A DNA stretch of 64,000 nt, taken from Alteromonas oceanisediminis (GTDB lineage: Bacteria > Pseudomonadota > Gammaproteobacteria > Enterobacterales > Alteromonadaceae). Of this stretch, positions 1 through 9,186 are shown piece after piece; position 1 is the stretch's first letter; each line of letters starts with the position of its first letter. The stretch lies in contig NZ_JAHCTA010000002.1 in assembly GCF_018474025.1 (NCBI RefSeq), positions 62,562 to 126,561 of the forward strand. The letters are read 5' to 3'. The notes under the pieces were generated by a model. It saw only the letters and a list, made by a program, of their open reading frames with translations, was not told where the DNA came from and did not search any database. Position numbers and translations under genes: made by a program.

Positions 1-1471
1 TGTACAGCTCGGGAATAAGAATGTTTTCTAATGCCCGAATGCGAGCCTTGCTTTGTTCAACATCTAGCGCGCCAAGTATACCCTCGCGCATACCATCGTT
101 ATCGTTAAAGCTAACGATATCGACACCGCGATTGTCGCGTTGGCCGGTAAGGTAACGCCACTCTTCCAAAAACGCTGCGGCGAGTCGTTGTCCAATGGAG
201 TCTTGCCCATGCACTACGATGGGCGTGCGCAGCCCTCGCGCAAAGATTATCTGCGCCATTTGCTTAGCTTCATCTTCTGGAGCGAGTCCGAAATATAGGC
301 GATGCGCATCAATACTCTCAGTATCGTTCTGAGCAACCTCGGTTTGAGAGTCAAGAGCCATCTCGACACGTGAGCTCTGGGTGTCGACGCGATTCAGCCC
401 GATCATCACCGTTTGGGGGGCTAATAGTGGCGTAAGTTCATCAATATTGCCTTTCAGTAACGGGCCAATCACGAGGTCAACGTTGTCCAGTTGCTCTGCA
501 ATCTGCACCATTGAGAACACATTGCTATCGAGAAAGGTTAACTCTGGTGCTACACCAGTAACGTTTTCCTGCGCTCCATTAGCATGTAAATACGCGGCTA
601 GAATCCCGTGCTTAATGGCTGTACCTTGCGCTTCTAAGCGGCCTGATAAGGGCAATACCGCGACGATGCGCTGCGGTGGCGTGAAATTTACTGCCATACC
701 GTCAACAAACTCGGCCGGTACGTTGAGCACGAGTGGATGGTCGGGGTTTTGAACGGAAAAGCTGTCAAACGCTCTTTTCAACTGCATTGGGCTTTGGCCA
801 TATCGATGAAGCATTGCCGATAGTGCTAACCACTGACGCAGTGCGGGGTAGCGATTAAGTGATTGTTGCTGCACTGTGTAGGGCGTTCGGTGGATAAAGG
901 ACCAAATAAATTCGACACTGCGTTCATCTAGTTCGGTTTGCTGGGCTAATGCATTGGCGGCCGCTAACCATTGACTCTGTCGCTCAAAAATCCCAGCCTG
1001 AATGCGATGTTGACGGTTACGAACAGTATGTTGAGCAGCTGGAATTGCGATAAGTTGAGCGTGTTCTTCGAGTGTGAGAGCTTGCTGCGGAGCGCATTCT
1101 GCAATAATCGAGTCAGCCAGTATTTGAGTTTGTCGGTCTGTGAGACCCGCGTAGACCGAGTTCAACGCGGTTAACGCTCTTGGGCACCGCGACGTCTGTA
1201 AAAAAAGCTCGGCAGCCTCTACTACCGCTTTATTGCGAGACGCTACGTTGCCTTGGGATAACCATGCTGCCTCGGCCTCTTTAAGTACATCTTCAGCCGT
1301 GCGCTCTGACTGCGCTGGATCGACCACGTCGTTGGTAGAAATTGGTGACGGTTTCGCAATCTTTTGTGCTGGAGTCGGTGTCGAACCACAGCCTGATAAA
1401 CCGATCAGTACCGTCGCAGAAAGCGCTGCAAAGCGGTACGTTGAGATAAATTGGAATAGGTAATTCGGCAT
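1..1471 (-). CDS. lpoA: LpoA, outer-membrane lipoprotein activator of PBP1A (partial, C-terminus beyond window)
   Basis: Open frame on the minus strand from ATG at 1471 to the left edge, 490 codons visible. The N-terminus has a lipoprotein signal peptide ending in LSGC (Cys about residue 26), then a long helical TPR-like region. The visible end (NDGMREGILGAL) belongs to a periplasmic-binding-protein-like domain. LpoA proteins anchor in the outer membrane and stimulate the peptidoglycan synthase PBP1A from outside. The E. coli protein is near 680 residues, so roughly the last quarter to third is missing here. Divergence from rsmI is the usual gammaproteobacterial arrangement and supports the call. 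Confidence 0.85.
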   Translation of the reverse strand, partial: MPNYLFQFISTYRFAALSATVLIGLSGCGSTPTPAQKIAKPSPISTNDVVDPAQSERTAEDVLKEAEAAWLSQGNVASRNKAVVEAAELFLQTSRCPRALTALNSVYAGLTDRQTQILADSIIAECAPQQALTLEEHAQLIAIPAAQHTVRNRQHRIQAGIFERQSQWLAAANALAQQTELDERSVEFIWSFIHRTPYTVQQQSLNRYPALRQWLALSAMLHRYGQSPMQLKRAFDSFSVQNPDHPLVLNVPAEFVDGMAVNFTPPQRIVAVLPLSGRLEAQGTAIKHGILAAYLHANGAQENVTGVAPELTFLDSNVFSMVQIAEQLDNVDLVIGPLLKGNIDELTPLLAPQTVMIGLNRVDTQSSRVEMALDSQTEVAQNDTESIDAHRLYFGLAPEDEAKQMAQIIFARGLRTPIVVHGQDSIGQRLAAAFLEEWRYLTGQRDNRGVDIVSFNDNDGMREGILGALDVEQSKARIRALENILIPELY

Positions 1472-1504
1472 GCGATAAAGGGTAATCCGCTAATTTTAAT
1501 CCAG

Positions 1505-1526
1505 TGTACCATGAGCATGATATGAT
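1505..1526. promoter_or_regulatory. Probable divergent lpoA / rsmI promoter region
   Basis: The 90-bp gap between the two divergent start codons contains TATGAT at 1521-1526 on the plus strand (a good -10 for rsmI) and TATCAT on the minus strand (complement of 1517-1522), suitable for lpoA. No convincing -35 hexamer is seen for either, so exact start sites are uncertain. Confidence 0.35.
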
Positions 1527-1561
1527 TCACCCCATACACACAAAATATAGAGCCCTATTGC

Positions 1562-2458
1562 ATGTCCGATCGCATTGATGACGCGGTGTTAGCTGATGAC
1601 GCGCCTGACCACGCTGCTGTTGAGCCTGGTGTTCTTTATATCGTACCCACGCCGATTGGCAATCTGGGTGATATTACGCATCGCGCTGTGCAAGTACTGG
1701 ACGCCGTGGATGTGGTTGCCGCTGAAGACACTCGGCACAGCCAGCGTTTGTTTCAACACATCGGTTTACAGGTCAATATGTTGTCATTGCACAATCATAA
1801 TGAAGAAAAACGAACAAAATTATTGATCAGCAAATTACAAGGTGGCGCAAGCGTCGCGCTGATCTCAGACGCCGGAACGCCGCTGATCAGCGATCCCGGT
1901 TATGTGCTAGTCAGCGAGTGTCGGAAGCAGAGTATCCGAATCGTCGCGCTACCTGGAGCGTGCGCAGCAATTACTGCCTTAAGTGCATCGGGGCTGCCGA
2001 CCGATCGCTTTATATTTGTGGGTTTTTTGCCGGTCAAGCAGGTTGCATTGACCCAGGCGCTTGAGCGGTTGCAACAATCACCTTACACGTCTGTGTGCTA
2101 TGAAGCTCCGCGCCGCATTGAACAGACACTGCAAGCGATGGTGCATATATTGCCAGAGGACCAAACCGTGGTTCTGGCCAAAGAACTGACTAAGACGTTT
2201 GAAACCTACGTTACCGGCAGCGCGCAAGATGTGCTGAACTGGCTTCACAGTGATGTTAATCATCAGCGAGGCGAATTCGTTTTAATGGTAGGGCCTAATC
2301 CGCAGCGCAATGAAAGTATACCGGCAGAAGCCCTTAAACTGCACGCGGCGCTGGTGCCGTTACTGCCACCCAAGCAAGCTGCTGCAATCGTGGCTGAGCA
2401 CTATGGGCTTAAGAAAAACGCGCTGTATCAAGCCACGCTCCACAAGAACACGGTGTAA
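1562..2458 (+). CDS. rsmI: RsmI, 16S rRNA (cytidine(1402)-2'-O)-methyltransferase
   Basis: 298 residues. The tetrapyrrole-methylase-type fold is recognisable from PTPIGNLGDIT (residues 29-39), VVAAEDTRHS (51-60) and SDAGTPLISDPG (102-113), all RsmI signatures. It methylates the 2'-OH of C1402 in 16S rRNA with S-adenosylmethionine, together with RsmH, which is encoded at the other end of this window. The protein has about 20 acidic residues before the core fold, so initiation could be slightly downstream, but the ATG at 1562 is the first available. It is divergent from lpoA. Confidence 0.95.
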   Translation: MSDRIDDAVLADDAPDHAAVEPGVLYIVPTPIGNLGDITHRAVQVLDAVDVVAAEDTRHSQRLFQHIGLQVNMLSLHNHNEEKRTKLLISKLQGGASVALISDAGTPLISDPGYVLVSECRKQSIRIVALPGACAAITALSASGLPTDRFIFVGFLPVKQVALTQALERLQQSPYTSVCYEAPRRIEQTLQAMVHILPEDQTVVLAKELTKTFETYVTGSAQDVLNWLHSDVNHQRGEFVLMVGPNPQRNESIPAEALKLHAALVPLLPPKQAAAIVAEHYGLKKNALYQATLHKNTV

Positions 2459-2549
2459 TTACTCCGTCACTCGTTCAATGACGTGCCGTGCTCCCGCGGG
2501 TGTTTGTTATCATAGCGTTTACGACATCACTTGGATGGAGCTTCTCTCT

Positions 2550-4613
2550 TTGAAACTACGTGCGCTTTTTGTTGCTATGGCGGTTTTTAATGCTGTAGCA
2601 GCGCAAACCCCGCTGGACGATATTGAACGCATTTCTACCACAGCATCACGTTTTGACAGTCCGGCATTGGCAGCACCGCTGACTTTGTCTTGGCTCGATG
2701 AGCAACAGTTGCAACGCGTTAATCCAGTGCATATTCAACAGGCGTTGGTGAGAATAGCCGGCGTCAATGTGCAGCGCGGCAATGGGCAGGAGTATTTGCC
2801 CAGTATTCGCTCTCCGGTGTTCACCGGCGCGGGCGCTTGTGGTGAAATTCTGACCGCTGAAGACGGGATCCCGTTACGAGCAGCCGGGTTTTGTAACATC
2901 AATGAGTTGTTTGAGGCGGGAACTGAATACGCCAGTTCGGTTGAAGTGTTAAAAGGGCCTGGTAGCGTGTTGTATGGCTCAAATGCCTTGCACGGCGTGA
3001 TCAATGTTATAACGCAGGATCCAATCGATGCGCAAACGCTGCTCAGTGCAGATTGGGGGTCTTTTGGTTACACTCGTGCCGGTTTGCGTGTTGGCAATGG
3101 GCTTAGCCAGCATGGTGTAGGTCTGAATCTGTCAGTGACAGATGATGGTGGCTACCGCGATGAAGAAGGCATTAAGCAAACGAAGTTTCATGTGCGGTAT
3201 CGATACGACAGTACGGATCTGGCGCTCACCGCTGGCTTAAGTTTCAGTGATCTCGATCAGGAAACGGCAGGGTACATCGTGGGTCCCGACAGTTATCAAG
3301 ACTCAGAAATCGCACAGAGCAATCCCAATCCTGAAGCTTTTCGTAAAGCCAGAGCAACGCGATTGTGGGTCAAGCTTGAAGGGCAAACTGAATTAGCCAA
3401 CCATCCAGTGAAATGGCAAGTCACGCCCTATGCCCGTGATCAGGACATGACATTTCTGATGCACTTTCTACCCGGTCAGCCACTGGAGCAAAATAGCCAA
3501 CAGGGTATCGGATTGAAAAGTGCTCTCGAGTTGACACTATCGCCAGCACATCGATTGACGGCAGGTATTGACGCAGAAGCCACCGATGGATCGCTAACTC
3601 AGTTCCAAGAATCACCCACCCAAGGCTCTGCATTTTTGATGGCAACCATACCCAGTGGGCAACAGTATGATTACCAGGTTGACGCGCAGGTGCTGTCAGC
3701 GTTTTTTCAGTGGCAGTGGGATTTGACAACGCAATGGCAATTCACCTTTGGAGCAAGAGCCGAAAGTATTGCCTATGATTACACCAACAATATGCTTTCG
3801 GGGCGCACCCGTGATACAGGCGAACCGTGTGGATTCGGAGGCTGTCGCTACAGTCGTCCGGCGAGCCGCGATGACCGGTTTAATCAGGTATCTCCTCAAG
3901 CGTCACTAAGCTACTACGCCAGTGAAAACAGTCTCTGGTATGCGTCTGTCGGACAAGGCTTTCGCGCTCCTCAGGCAACTGAGCTGTACCGGCTTCAGCG
4001 TGATCAAGTCGTTGCTGATTTGGACAATGTAGAGGCAACCAATGCTGAAATAGGCTATCGCTTCTTTTCTGAGCCGATAAGCTGGCAACTGGCGGTGTAT
4101 CATATGGAAAAGCGCAACGGCATTATTCGTGATACAGACTTCTTCAATCGTAGTGAAAGTGACACGCGCCATCAGGGTATTGAGATCAGCGCAAACTACA
4201 CACTCAGTTCCCATTGGCAGGTGAGTGGCGCGCTAACCTATGGTCGTCATCAGTATCAGAATGATCAGGGCGACCTTGTTATTGCGGGCAATGATATGGA
4301 TACAGCTCCAAGACGCTTAGCGAATGCGCAGCTATTATGGCAACCCATTGAATCCCTTGATGTAGAGCTGAATTGGGTGTACACCGATGGTTACTTCTTA
4401 GATCCTGAAAATGAAGAATACTACGCTGGACACAACGTATTTGATGTTGGAATGGTATGGGCTGTTACCCAAAATGTGACGTTAACCGCAAAGATAGCGA
4501 ATGTGTTTGATCGTGAATACGCTGAACGCGCTGACACAACCAGCTTCACAGGGCCCCGATACTTTCCGGGCAAACCGCGAAGCGGTCTAGTGGGCGTTGA
4601 ATATAGCTTTTAG
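2550..4613 (+). CDS. TonB-dependent outer-membrane receptor
   Basis: About 687 residues from the preferred TTG at 2550, which has GGAG nine bases upstream (2537-2540) and gives a clean signal peptide ending NAVAA before QTPLDD. An in-frame ATG at 2535 lacks a Shine-Dalgarno. A plug domain follows (about residues 35-150, with VEVLKGPGSVLYGSNALHGVINVIT), then a 22-strand-type barrel ending in the expected C-terminal Phe (VGVEYSF). It should take up a metal chelate or other large nutrient using TonB energy. No Fur box, cobalamin riboswitch or neighbouring siderophore gene is visible, so the substrate is unknown. Its stop codon lies in a hairpin shared with the convergent nspC. Confidence 0.85.
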   Translation: MKLRALFVAMAVFNAVAAQTPLDDIERISTTASRFDSPALAAPLTLSWLDEQQLQRVNPVHIQQALVRIAGVNVQRGNGQEYLPSIRSPVFTGAGACGEILTAEDGIPLRAAGFCNINELFEAGTEYASSVEVLKGPGSVLYGSNALHGVINVITQDPIDAQTLLSADWGSFGYTRAGLRVGNGLSQHGVGLNLSVTDDGGYRDEEGIKQTKFHVRYRYDSTDLALTAGLSFSDLDQETAGYIVGPDSYQDSEIAQSNPNPEAFRKARATRLWVKLEGQTELANHPVKWQVTPYARDQDMTFLMHFLPGQPLEQNSQQGIGLKSALELTLSPAHRLTAGIDAEATDGSLTQFQESPTQGSAFLMATIPSGQQYDYQVDAQVLSAFFQWQWDLTTQWQFTFGARAESIAYDYTNNMLSGRTRDTGEPCGFGGCRYSRPASRDDRFNQVSPQASLSYYASENSLWYASVGQGFRAPQATELYRLQRDQVVADLDNVEATNAEIGYRFFSEPISWQLAVYHMEKRNGIIRDTDFFNRSESDTRHQGIEISANYTLSSHWQVSGALTYGRHQYQNDQGDLVIAGNDMDTAPRRLANAQLLWQPIESLDVELNWVYTDGYFLDPENEEYYAGHNVFDVGMVWAVTQNVTLTAKIANVFDREYAERADTTSFTGPRYFPGKPRSGLVGVEYSF

Positions 4614-4637
4614 CGCGGTTAGGACAACCGCGCTTTA
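4611..4637. terminator. Bidirectional terminator hairpin overlapping two stop codons
   Basis: AGCGCGGTT (4612-4620), loop AGGAC, AACCGCGCT (4626-4634), a perfect 9-bp stem followed by TTTAAAG. The TAG of the TonB receptor (4611-4613) and the TAA of nspC (complement of 4619-4621) both lie inside it, so it serves both convergent genes. Confidence 0.7.
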
Positions 4638-5755
4638 AAGTCTGCGTAGGTAAACTGACGAACCACATCCAACGAGCCATCTTTGCGCAAAATGGCTATG
4701 GCAGGGTGCTCAACGCCGTTGAAGAACGTAGTTTTAACCATGGTGTAGTGCATCATGTCTTCAAACTGCAATCGGTCGCCCACTTGCAGAGGCTTGTCAA
4801 AGCTAAATGCGTCAATGACATCGCCAGCAAGGCACGAGTTGCCACCTAATCGATACACATAGGGTTTGTCCTTTGGTAGCCCTGCATTGCGCAAACGAGG
4901 GCGGTAGGGCATTTCTAAAACGTCAGGCATGTGTGCCGTCGCCGAAATGTCCAGTATGGCGATTTTACCGTCATTCTCAACAATATCGACAACTTCACAA
5001 ATCAAAGGCCCAGTATCCCACGCCACAGCAGAACCCGGCTCCATGATGATTTCAAGATTAGGATACTTAGCTTGGAACGTGTTCAATGTGGAAATCAAAT
5101 GTTCCACATTGTAGCCTTCACGCGTCATCAAATGACCGCCACCGAGATTGAGCCACTTCAGTTGACCTAGCCATGATGAGAACTTTTCATCAATGGCCTG
5201 AAGCGTGCGCTCTGTCGCAAAAGAATCACATTCGCATAAGTTATGCACATGAAAACCATCAATCCCGGTTAAATCAACACCGTGCAACTGCGCCGCCAAA
5301 ATGCCTAATCTTGAGCCTGGCGCGCACGGGTCATACAGAGGGGTATCCGCTTCTTGGTTTTCGGGGTTCACGCGTAACCCAACGCTGACAGATGAGGCCT
5401 GCATTGTGGCTTTGTGACGTTCCCATTGAGTCAAGCTGTTGAAGGATAAATGATCGACCAGCTCGATGAGTTCACGCATGTCTGACTCTTTGTAAGCCGG
5501 CGAAAAGGCATGAACCTCTCCCCCCATTTCTTCTCGGGCTAATTTGGCTTCCCACACTGAACTTGCCGTCGCGCCGTGCAAATACTGTTTTACGAGGTCA
5601 AATGTCGACCACATGGAAAACCCCTTCAAAGCCAAGATGATACGCACGCCAGTGGCATCCTGAACGCGTTGCATCAACCTCAGGTTGGCTTCAAGGCGTT
5701 GTTCTTCCATGACGTAACAGGGTGATGGAATATCATCGCGATCGAGCAAGTCCAT
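4619..5755 (-). CDS. nspC: Carboxynorspermidine/carboxyspermidine decarboxylase
   Basis: 378 residues of the alanine-racemase-fold, PLP-dependent decarboxylase group. The N-terminus PSPCYVMEEQRLEANL and the PLP-lysine region LALKGFSMW (near residue 45) are typical of NspC; a C-terminal GNSCLAGDV motif supplies the substrate Cys/Asp region. It decarboxylates carboxyspermidine or carboxynorspermidine to the triamine. AAGGA precedes the ATG at a good distance. It lies 17 bp downstream of the paired dehydrogenase, so the two form an operon for the S-adenosylmethionine-independent polyamine route. Without a diaminobutyrate enzyme nearby the actual product cannot be decided. Confidence 0.93.
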   Translation of the reverse strand: MDLLDRDDIPSPCYVMEEQRLEANLRLMQRVQDATGVRIILALKGFSMWSTFDLVKQYLHGATASSVWEAKLAREEMGGEVHAFSPAYKESDMRELIELVDHLSFNSLTQWERHKATMQASSVSVGLRVNPENQEADTPLYDPCAPGSRLGILAAQLHGVDLTGIDGFHVHNLCECDSFATERTLQAIDEKFSSWLGQLKWLNLGGGHLMTREGYNVEHLISTLNTFQAKYPNLEIIMEPGSAVAWDTGPLICEVVDIVENDGKIAILDISATAHMPDVLEMPYRPRLRNAGLPKDKPYVYRLGGNSCLAGDVIDAFSFDKPLQVGDRLQFEDMMHYTMVKTTFFNGVEHPAIAILRKDGSLDVVRQFTYADFKARLS

Positions 5756-5772
5756 AACAGTCCTTTATCTAA

Positions 5773-6972
5773 TTAACGTTTAAATGGGCTATCACATTCA
5801 ATGACATGCCATGGCAAGCCATGTTGGTTAAGCATGTCCATGAAAGGATCAGGATCGAACTGCTCCATATTCCACACTCCTGGCTTCTTCCATGTTCCGT
5901 TTAACATTAGCGAAGCCCCGATCATTGCCGGTACGCCCGTGGTGTAAGAAACTGCCTGTGCGCCAACCTCTTCATAGCACACCGCATGATCGCAATTATT
6001 GTAAATGAAGATCGTTTTTTCTTTACCGTCTTTGATACCTGTGATGTACGTACCGATACAAGTCTGTCCGGTATAGCCTTCTGCCAGTGAACCCGGGTTG
6101 GGTAACACCGCTTTCAAGAATTCAAGCGGCACAATTTTCTGCCCCTGAAACTCAACCGGTTCAATGCTTGTCATACCAATACCTTCCAGCACGCGTAGGT
6201 GATTGAGGTAAGCATCGCCGAAGGTCATCCAAAAGCGCGCACGTTTGAGCGTTGGGAAGTGTTTTACAATCGATTCAAGCTCTTCATGAAACATCAGGTA
6301 AGACGCGCGAACGCCGATATTCTGATAGTCCAAATCTTCGCGCACGCTGAGTGGGTCGGTTTCTTTCCACTCGCCGTTTTCCCAGAATTTACCGCGCTGA
6401 GTTATTTCGCGGATATTAATTTCGGGATTGAAGTTAGTGGCAAATGCTTGCCCGTGATCGCCGCCGTTGCAGTCGACAATATCTAAATAGTGAATTTCAT
6501 CAAAATGGTGCTTTGCCGCATACGCCGTATATACATTGGTAACGCCTGGATCAAAACCACTGCCGAGTAGAGCCATGATACCGGCATCCTGAAAGCGCTG
6601 TTGATATGCCCATTGCCACGAGTATTCAAATTTGGCTTCATCTTTAGGCTCATAGTTTGCGGTATCAAGGTAGTCAGTCTTAGTCGCTAAACAGGCATCC
6701 ATAATCGGTAAGTCTTGATAGGGCAGTGCCAGATTGATGACTAAGTCTGGTTTGACTTTATTGATTAGCGCTTCTACTTCGCTGGCGTTGTCAGCATCTA
6801 CAGCAAACACGCCTTTCACGCGGTCTGCACCGATTTCTTTTTGCAGGGCTTCACATTTAGAGACGGTTCGACTTGCTAAATAGATTTCGTCAAAATGCGC
6901 CGGCAGTCGTGCGCATTTTTTAATGGTAACGGCAGCAACGCCGCCTGCACCGATGATTAAAACGTTAGCCAT
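5773..6972 (-). CDS. Carboxynorspermidine/carboxyspermidine dehydrogenase (saccharopine dehydrogenase family)
   Basis: 399 residues starting at ATG 6972, preceded by GGAAG seven bases upstream. The frame stays open upstream to 7065, but that extension (beginning MIVTVHSKLERN) precedes the Rossmann fold and is unlikely to be made. The protein begins with MANVLIIGAGGVAAVTIKKC, an NAD(P)-binding Rossmann motif, followed by the saccharopine-dehydrogenase-like domain with GSGFDPGVTN. It should condense aspartate-4-semialdehyde with putrescine or 1,3-diaminopropane and reduce the imine. It is the first gene of the pair with nspC. Confidence 0.92.
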   Translation of the reverse strand: MANVLIIGAGGVAAVTIKKCARLPAHFDEIYLASRTVSKCEALQKEIGADRVKGVFAVDADNASEVEALINKVKPDLVINLALPYQDLPIMDACLATKTDYLDTANYEPKDEAKFEYSWQWAYQQRFQDAGIMALLGSGFDPGVTNVYTAYAAKHHFDEIHYLDIVDCNGGDHGQAFATNFNPEINIREITQRGKFWENGEWKETDPLSVREDLDYQNIGVRASYLMFHEELESIVKHFPTLKRARFWMTFGDAYLNHLRVLEGIGMTSIEPVEFQGQKIVPLEFLKAVLPNPGSLAEGYTGQTCIGTYITGIKDGKEKTIFIYNNCDHAVCYEEVGAQAVSYTTGVPAMIGASLMLNGTWKKPGVWNMEQFDPDPFMDMLNQHGLPWHVIECDSPFKR

Positions 6973-7071
6973 AGATAATCTTCCAAAATTGCGATAAGTG
7001 TAATTGCGCTGAATGCTAGCAGCTAATGGATTTCTTTCAAGTTTTGAATGTACCGTAACAATCAACGCGTC

Positions 7072-7482
7072 CTAATAGGAAATCGGATCGCTGAACGTCA
7101 ATCCTGTCTGATCACGGCTAAACGGATATAACCGTGTCACTTCCAAACCTTGCCCATCATCAATCTTGGTGACAATAACATCCATTCGATCATGACCGGC
7201 CGTCTCGACTTCAGCACAGAATGCCACGACACTGCTGATGGTGCGTGTTTGAAATTGGCGATCTAGTACTAGCCACTCCAATTGTTCGATCATGGAGTTA
7301 GACCTTGCGTCTTCATTCGAATTTTCCGGGCAGAACACACACTCTATTCGGCCATGCACGCGGATGGCGGCAAATGGGTATGGATTATCTGAAAACTGCA
7401 ACATAACGGCAGCGAAATCCAATACATGCTGCACCAGCGACTCACATTCCGATGCCATGCTCGGTGTCTTAAATCGCTTCAA
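7072..7482 (-). CDS. Hypothetical protein
   Basis: 136 residues from a TTG at 7482 that has GAGG five bases upstream; an in-frame ATG at 7458 lacks a comparable site. I do not recognise a family. The protein is soluble, with no signal peptide or membrane segment. Its C-terminal half (residues about 75-130) reads as alternating strands. It lies upstream of the polyamine genes on the same strand (100 bp before the dehydrogenase start) and downstream of the PLP enzyme, so it could share a transcript with either. No function is proposed. Confidence 0.65.
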   Translation of the reverse strand: MKRFKTPSMASECESLVQHVLDFAAVMLQFSDNPYPFAAIRVHGRIECVFCPENSNEDARSNSMIEQLEWLVLDRQFQTRTISSVVAFCAEVETAGHDRMDVIVTKIDDGQGLEVTRLYPFSRDQTGLTFSDPISY

Positions 7483-7538
7483 ACAAACCTCATCTGTTCA
7501 CATTGATAGTGTAGAAACGCTTTTGCATGGTTTTTAGT

Positions 7539-8471
7539 TCACACAAGAGGGCGAGTACCTTGAATACCTCCGGTGTGCAAAAACACGACTTTCTGACCGG
7601 GCGTGAAATAGCCCGACTCAACAAACTGCCTCATGGCGAACAACGCTTTGCCAGAATAGATAGGTTCAAGCGGAAGGTTAAGTTGTTCAGAGTGTTCATC
7701 ACAAAAGCACTTCAGCAAATGAGGCGCCTTCGCATAGCCACCATGATGAAAATCGTGCGTGATCCTATAAGACGTATTCACGGTTTTCCGCGGATTATGG
7801 GTTAGAAGCCCCTCAACCAGTGACTCAAGGTATTGCTGGCCCTTCAGTACTGCCACGCCAATCAGTTGCTTTGTTTGCCCGCGTGCAGCGGCGAGACCGG
7901 CTAACGTGCCGCCGCTGGCAACCGGAACGAATAATGCGTCAACCTGCCCGATTTGTTGTGTGAGTTCATCGGCGAGCATCTGCATGCCTGTCAAGCAATC
8001 AGGGTGACTGCCGCCCTCAGGAATCAGGGTTGCTCCAGGGTTTTGCGACTTAAGTGAGTTTATGAACCCTTCCTCTGTACGCCTGGCGTACTCAGCTTTA
8101 GTCAGAAAGCGGATCTCGCTGCCCCAGCGTTCGCAGTCGCGTAGCATGGGAGTCAGATTACGTCGATAGTCGCCGCGAACCATGGCGGTGAAGCGGAACC
8201 CGTTATGCGCACAGCAAAAACTGAGTGAATGTAGATGGTTAGAAAATCCACCGCCGAAACTGATGACGTGCACCGGTCGAGTTCCAGAAAGACGCGCAAG
8301 CTGGGGGGCGAGCTTACGCCATTTGTTGCCCGACACGATGGGGTGTATTAAATCATCACGCTTAACAAACAATTGTAGACAATTAGCATTCCGCCATTGT
8401 GGTGAGATTGCTTGAACTGGCGATGGCAATTGCAGAGCTATCGCCTTTGTAGAATCGTCTGCTTCAGACAC
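7539..8471 (-). CDS. PLP-dependent enzyme of the ACC deaminase / D-cysteine desulfhydrase family
   Basis: 310 residues from GTG at 8471. The family is shown by KRDDLIHPIVSGNKWRKL (about residues 37-54; the Lys in GNKWRK is the PLP Schiff-base lysine), FGGGFSNHLHS (phosphate and Asn-stacking region) and the glycine-rich VPVASGGTLAGL loop. Members cleave 1-aminocyclopropane-1-carboxylate or D-cysteine. The substrate is not deducible, though D-cysteine desulfhydrase activity is more usual in marine gammaproteobacteria. It lies 16 bp after the outer-membrane barrel gene on the same strand, so co-transcription is likely. No strong Shine-Dalgarno precedes the GTG. Confidence 0.85.
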   Translation of the reverse strand: MSEADDSTKAIALQLPSPVQAISPQWRNANCLQLFVKRDDLIHPIVSGNKWRKLAPQLARLSGTRPVHVISFGGGFSNHLHSLSFCCAHNGFRFTAMVRGDYRRNLTPMLRDCERWGSEIRFLTKAEYARRTEEGFINSLKSQNPGATLIPEGGSHPDCLTGMQMLADELTQQIGQVDALFVPVASGGTLAGLAAARGQTKQLIGVAVLKGQQYLESLVEGLLTHNPRKTVNTSYRITHDFHHGGYAKAPHLLKCFCDEHSEQLNLPLEPIYSGKALFAMRQFVESGYFTPGQKVVFLHTGGIQGTRPLV

Positions 8472-8487
8472 ATTTCACACTTAATCA

Positions 8488-9186
8488 TCAAAATTGGTAT
8501 TGTATCGAAATACCTAAGCTGATGGGGGTATATTTAAATCCACTGAGATGACCTACGGCATTTTCCTCTCCACTGAGCGCAATATCGTTGGCACGAGTGT
8601 AGCGGCCTTCAGCAGCAACGGACCACGAGCGTGTTAATTCGAATTCGGCGACCAGCATAATCTGTGCAGCAACATCATTGTCGCCAGAAAATGACCGCTC
8701 AACCTCAGTGCCTGTTATCGTATCTTCGAGATCAATATCGATTTCCTGTATCCAGCCAATTCCTGCTCCTACCAGCACCTTCCATTTGTTGAGTTCTATC
8801 AACGGGTAGTAAATATTTGCAAAAACGATGCTTGACGCCAAATTCCCTTGGAAATTGTTGCCGGCATTGGCAACCTGCGTAGTCGAGTCATTGGTGCGGT
8901 ACTCCCAAAAAAGCTCAGTTCGCCAACCCGAACTAAACTGATAACCCGCACCCAACCCGGAGTAAAATCCGGTGTCGCTGTCCACGTTCCAAATACCATT
9001 ACTCAGCCGTTGCGAGTCGACATTGACATTATCGGCGACAAATCTATGGTCAGACAACTGGCTAACGCCGACTGAGGAGCGAACGTACCATGGGCTTTCC
9101 TTGGCATGAGCCGTGGAACATATCGCGGGTACGAAAAATAAGGTCGCAGCTATCATATTCATTGGTAGGGGACAAGAGCAGTTCAT
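8488..9186 (-). CDS. Outer-membrane beta-barrel protein (OmpW/OmpA-barrel-like), hypothetical
   Basis: 232 residues with a signal peptide ending STAHA before KESPWYVRSSVGVSQL. The rest alternates polar and hydrophobic residues with several short strands (GFYSGLGAGYQFSSGWRTELFWEYR, for example, split over two strands) and ends in QYQF, a typical C-terminal Phe barrel signature. This indicates a small 8-stranded porin-like or adhesin-like barrel. AAAGG precedes the ATG. The specific family is not recognised. Divergent from the chalcone-isomerase-like gene. Confidence 0.7.
   Translation of the reverse strand: MNCSCPLPMNMIAATLFFVPAICSTAHAKESPWYVRSSVGVSQLSDHRFVADNVNVDSQRLSNGIWNVDSDTGFYSGLGAGYQFSSGWRTELFWEYRTNDSTTQVANAGNNFQGNLASSIVFANIYYPLIELNKWKVLVGAGIGWIQEIDIDLEDTITGTEVERSFSGDNDVAAQIMLVAEFELTRSWSVAAEGRYTRANDIALSGEENAVGHLSGFKYTPISLGISIQYQF

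Noticed and set aside
2310-2549. Long upstream extension of the TonB receptor frame
   Set aside because: It overlaps rsmI in another frame and has no signal peptide; the TTG at 2550 with a ribosome site and clean signal peptide is far better.
2459-2549. Possible Fur box or cobalamin riboswitch before the TonB receptor
   Set aside because: The 91-bp gap is too short for a cobalamin riboswitch and holds no convincing Fur palindrome.
3421-4214. Several antisense open frames within the TonB receptor gene
   Set aside because: They follow the codon pattern of the sense gene, have no ribosome sites and no recognisable products.
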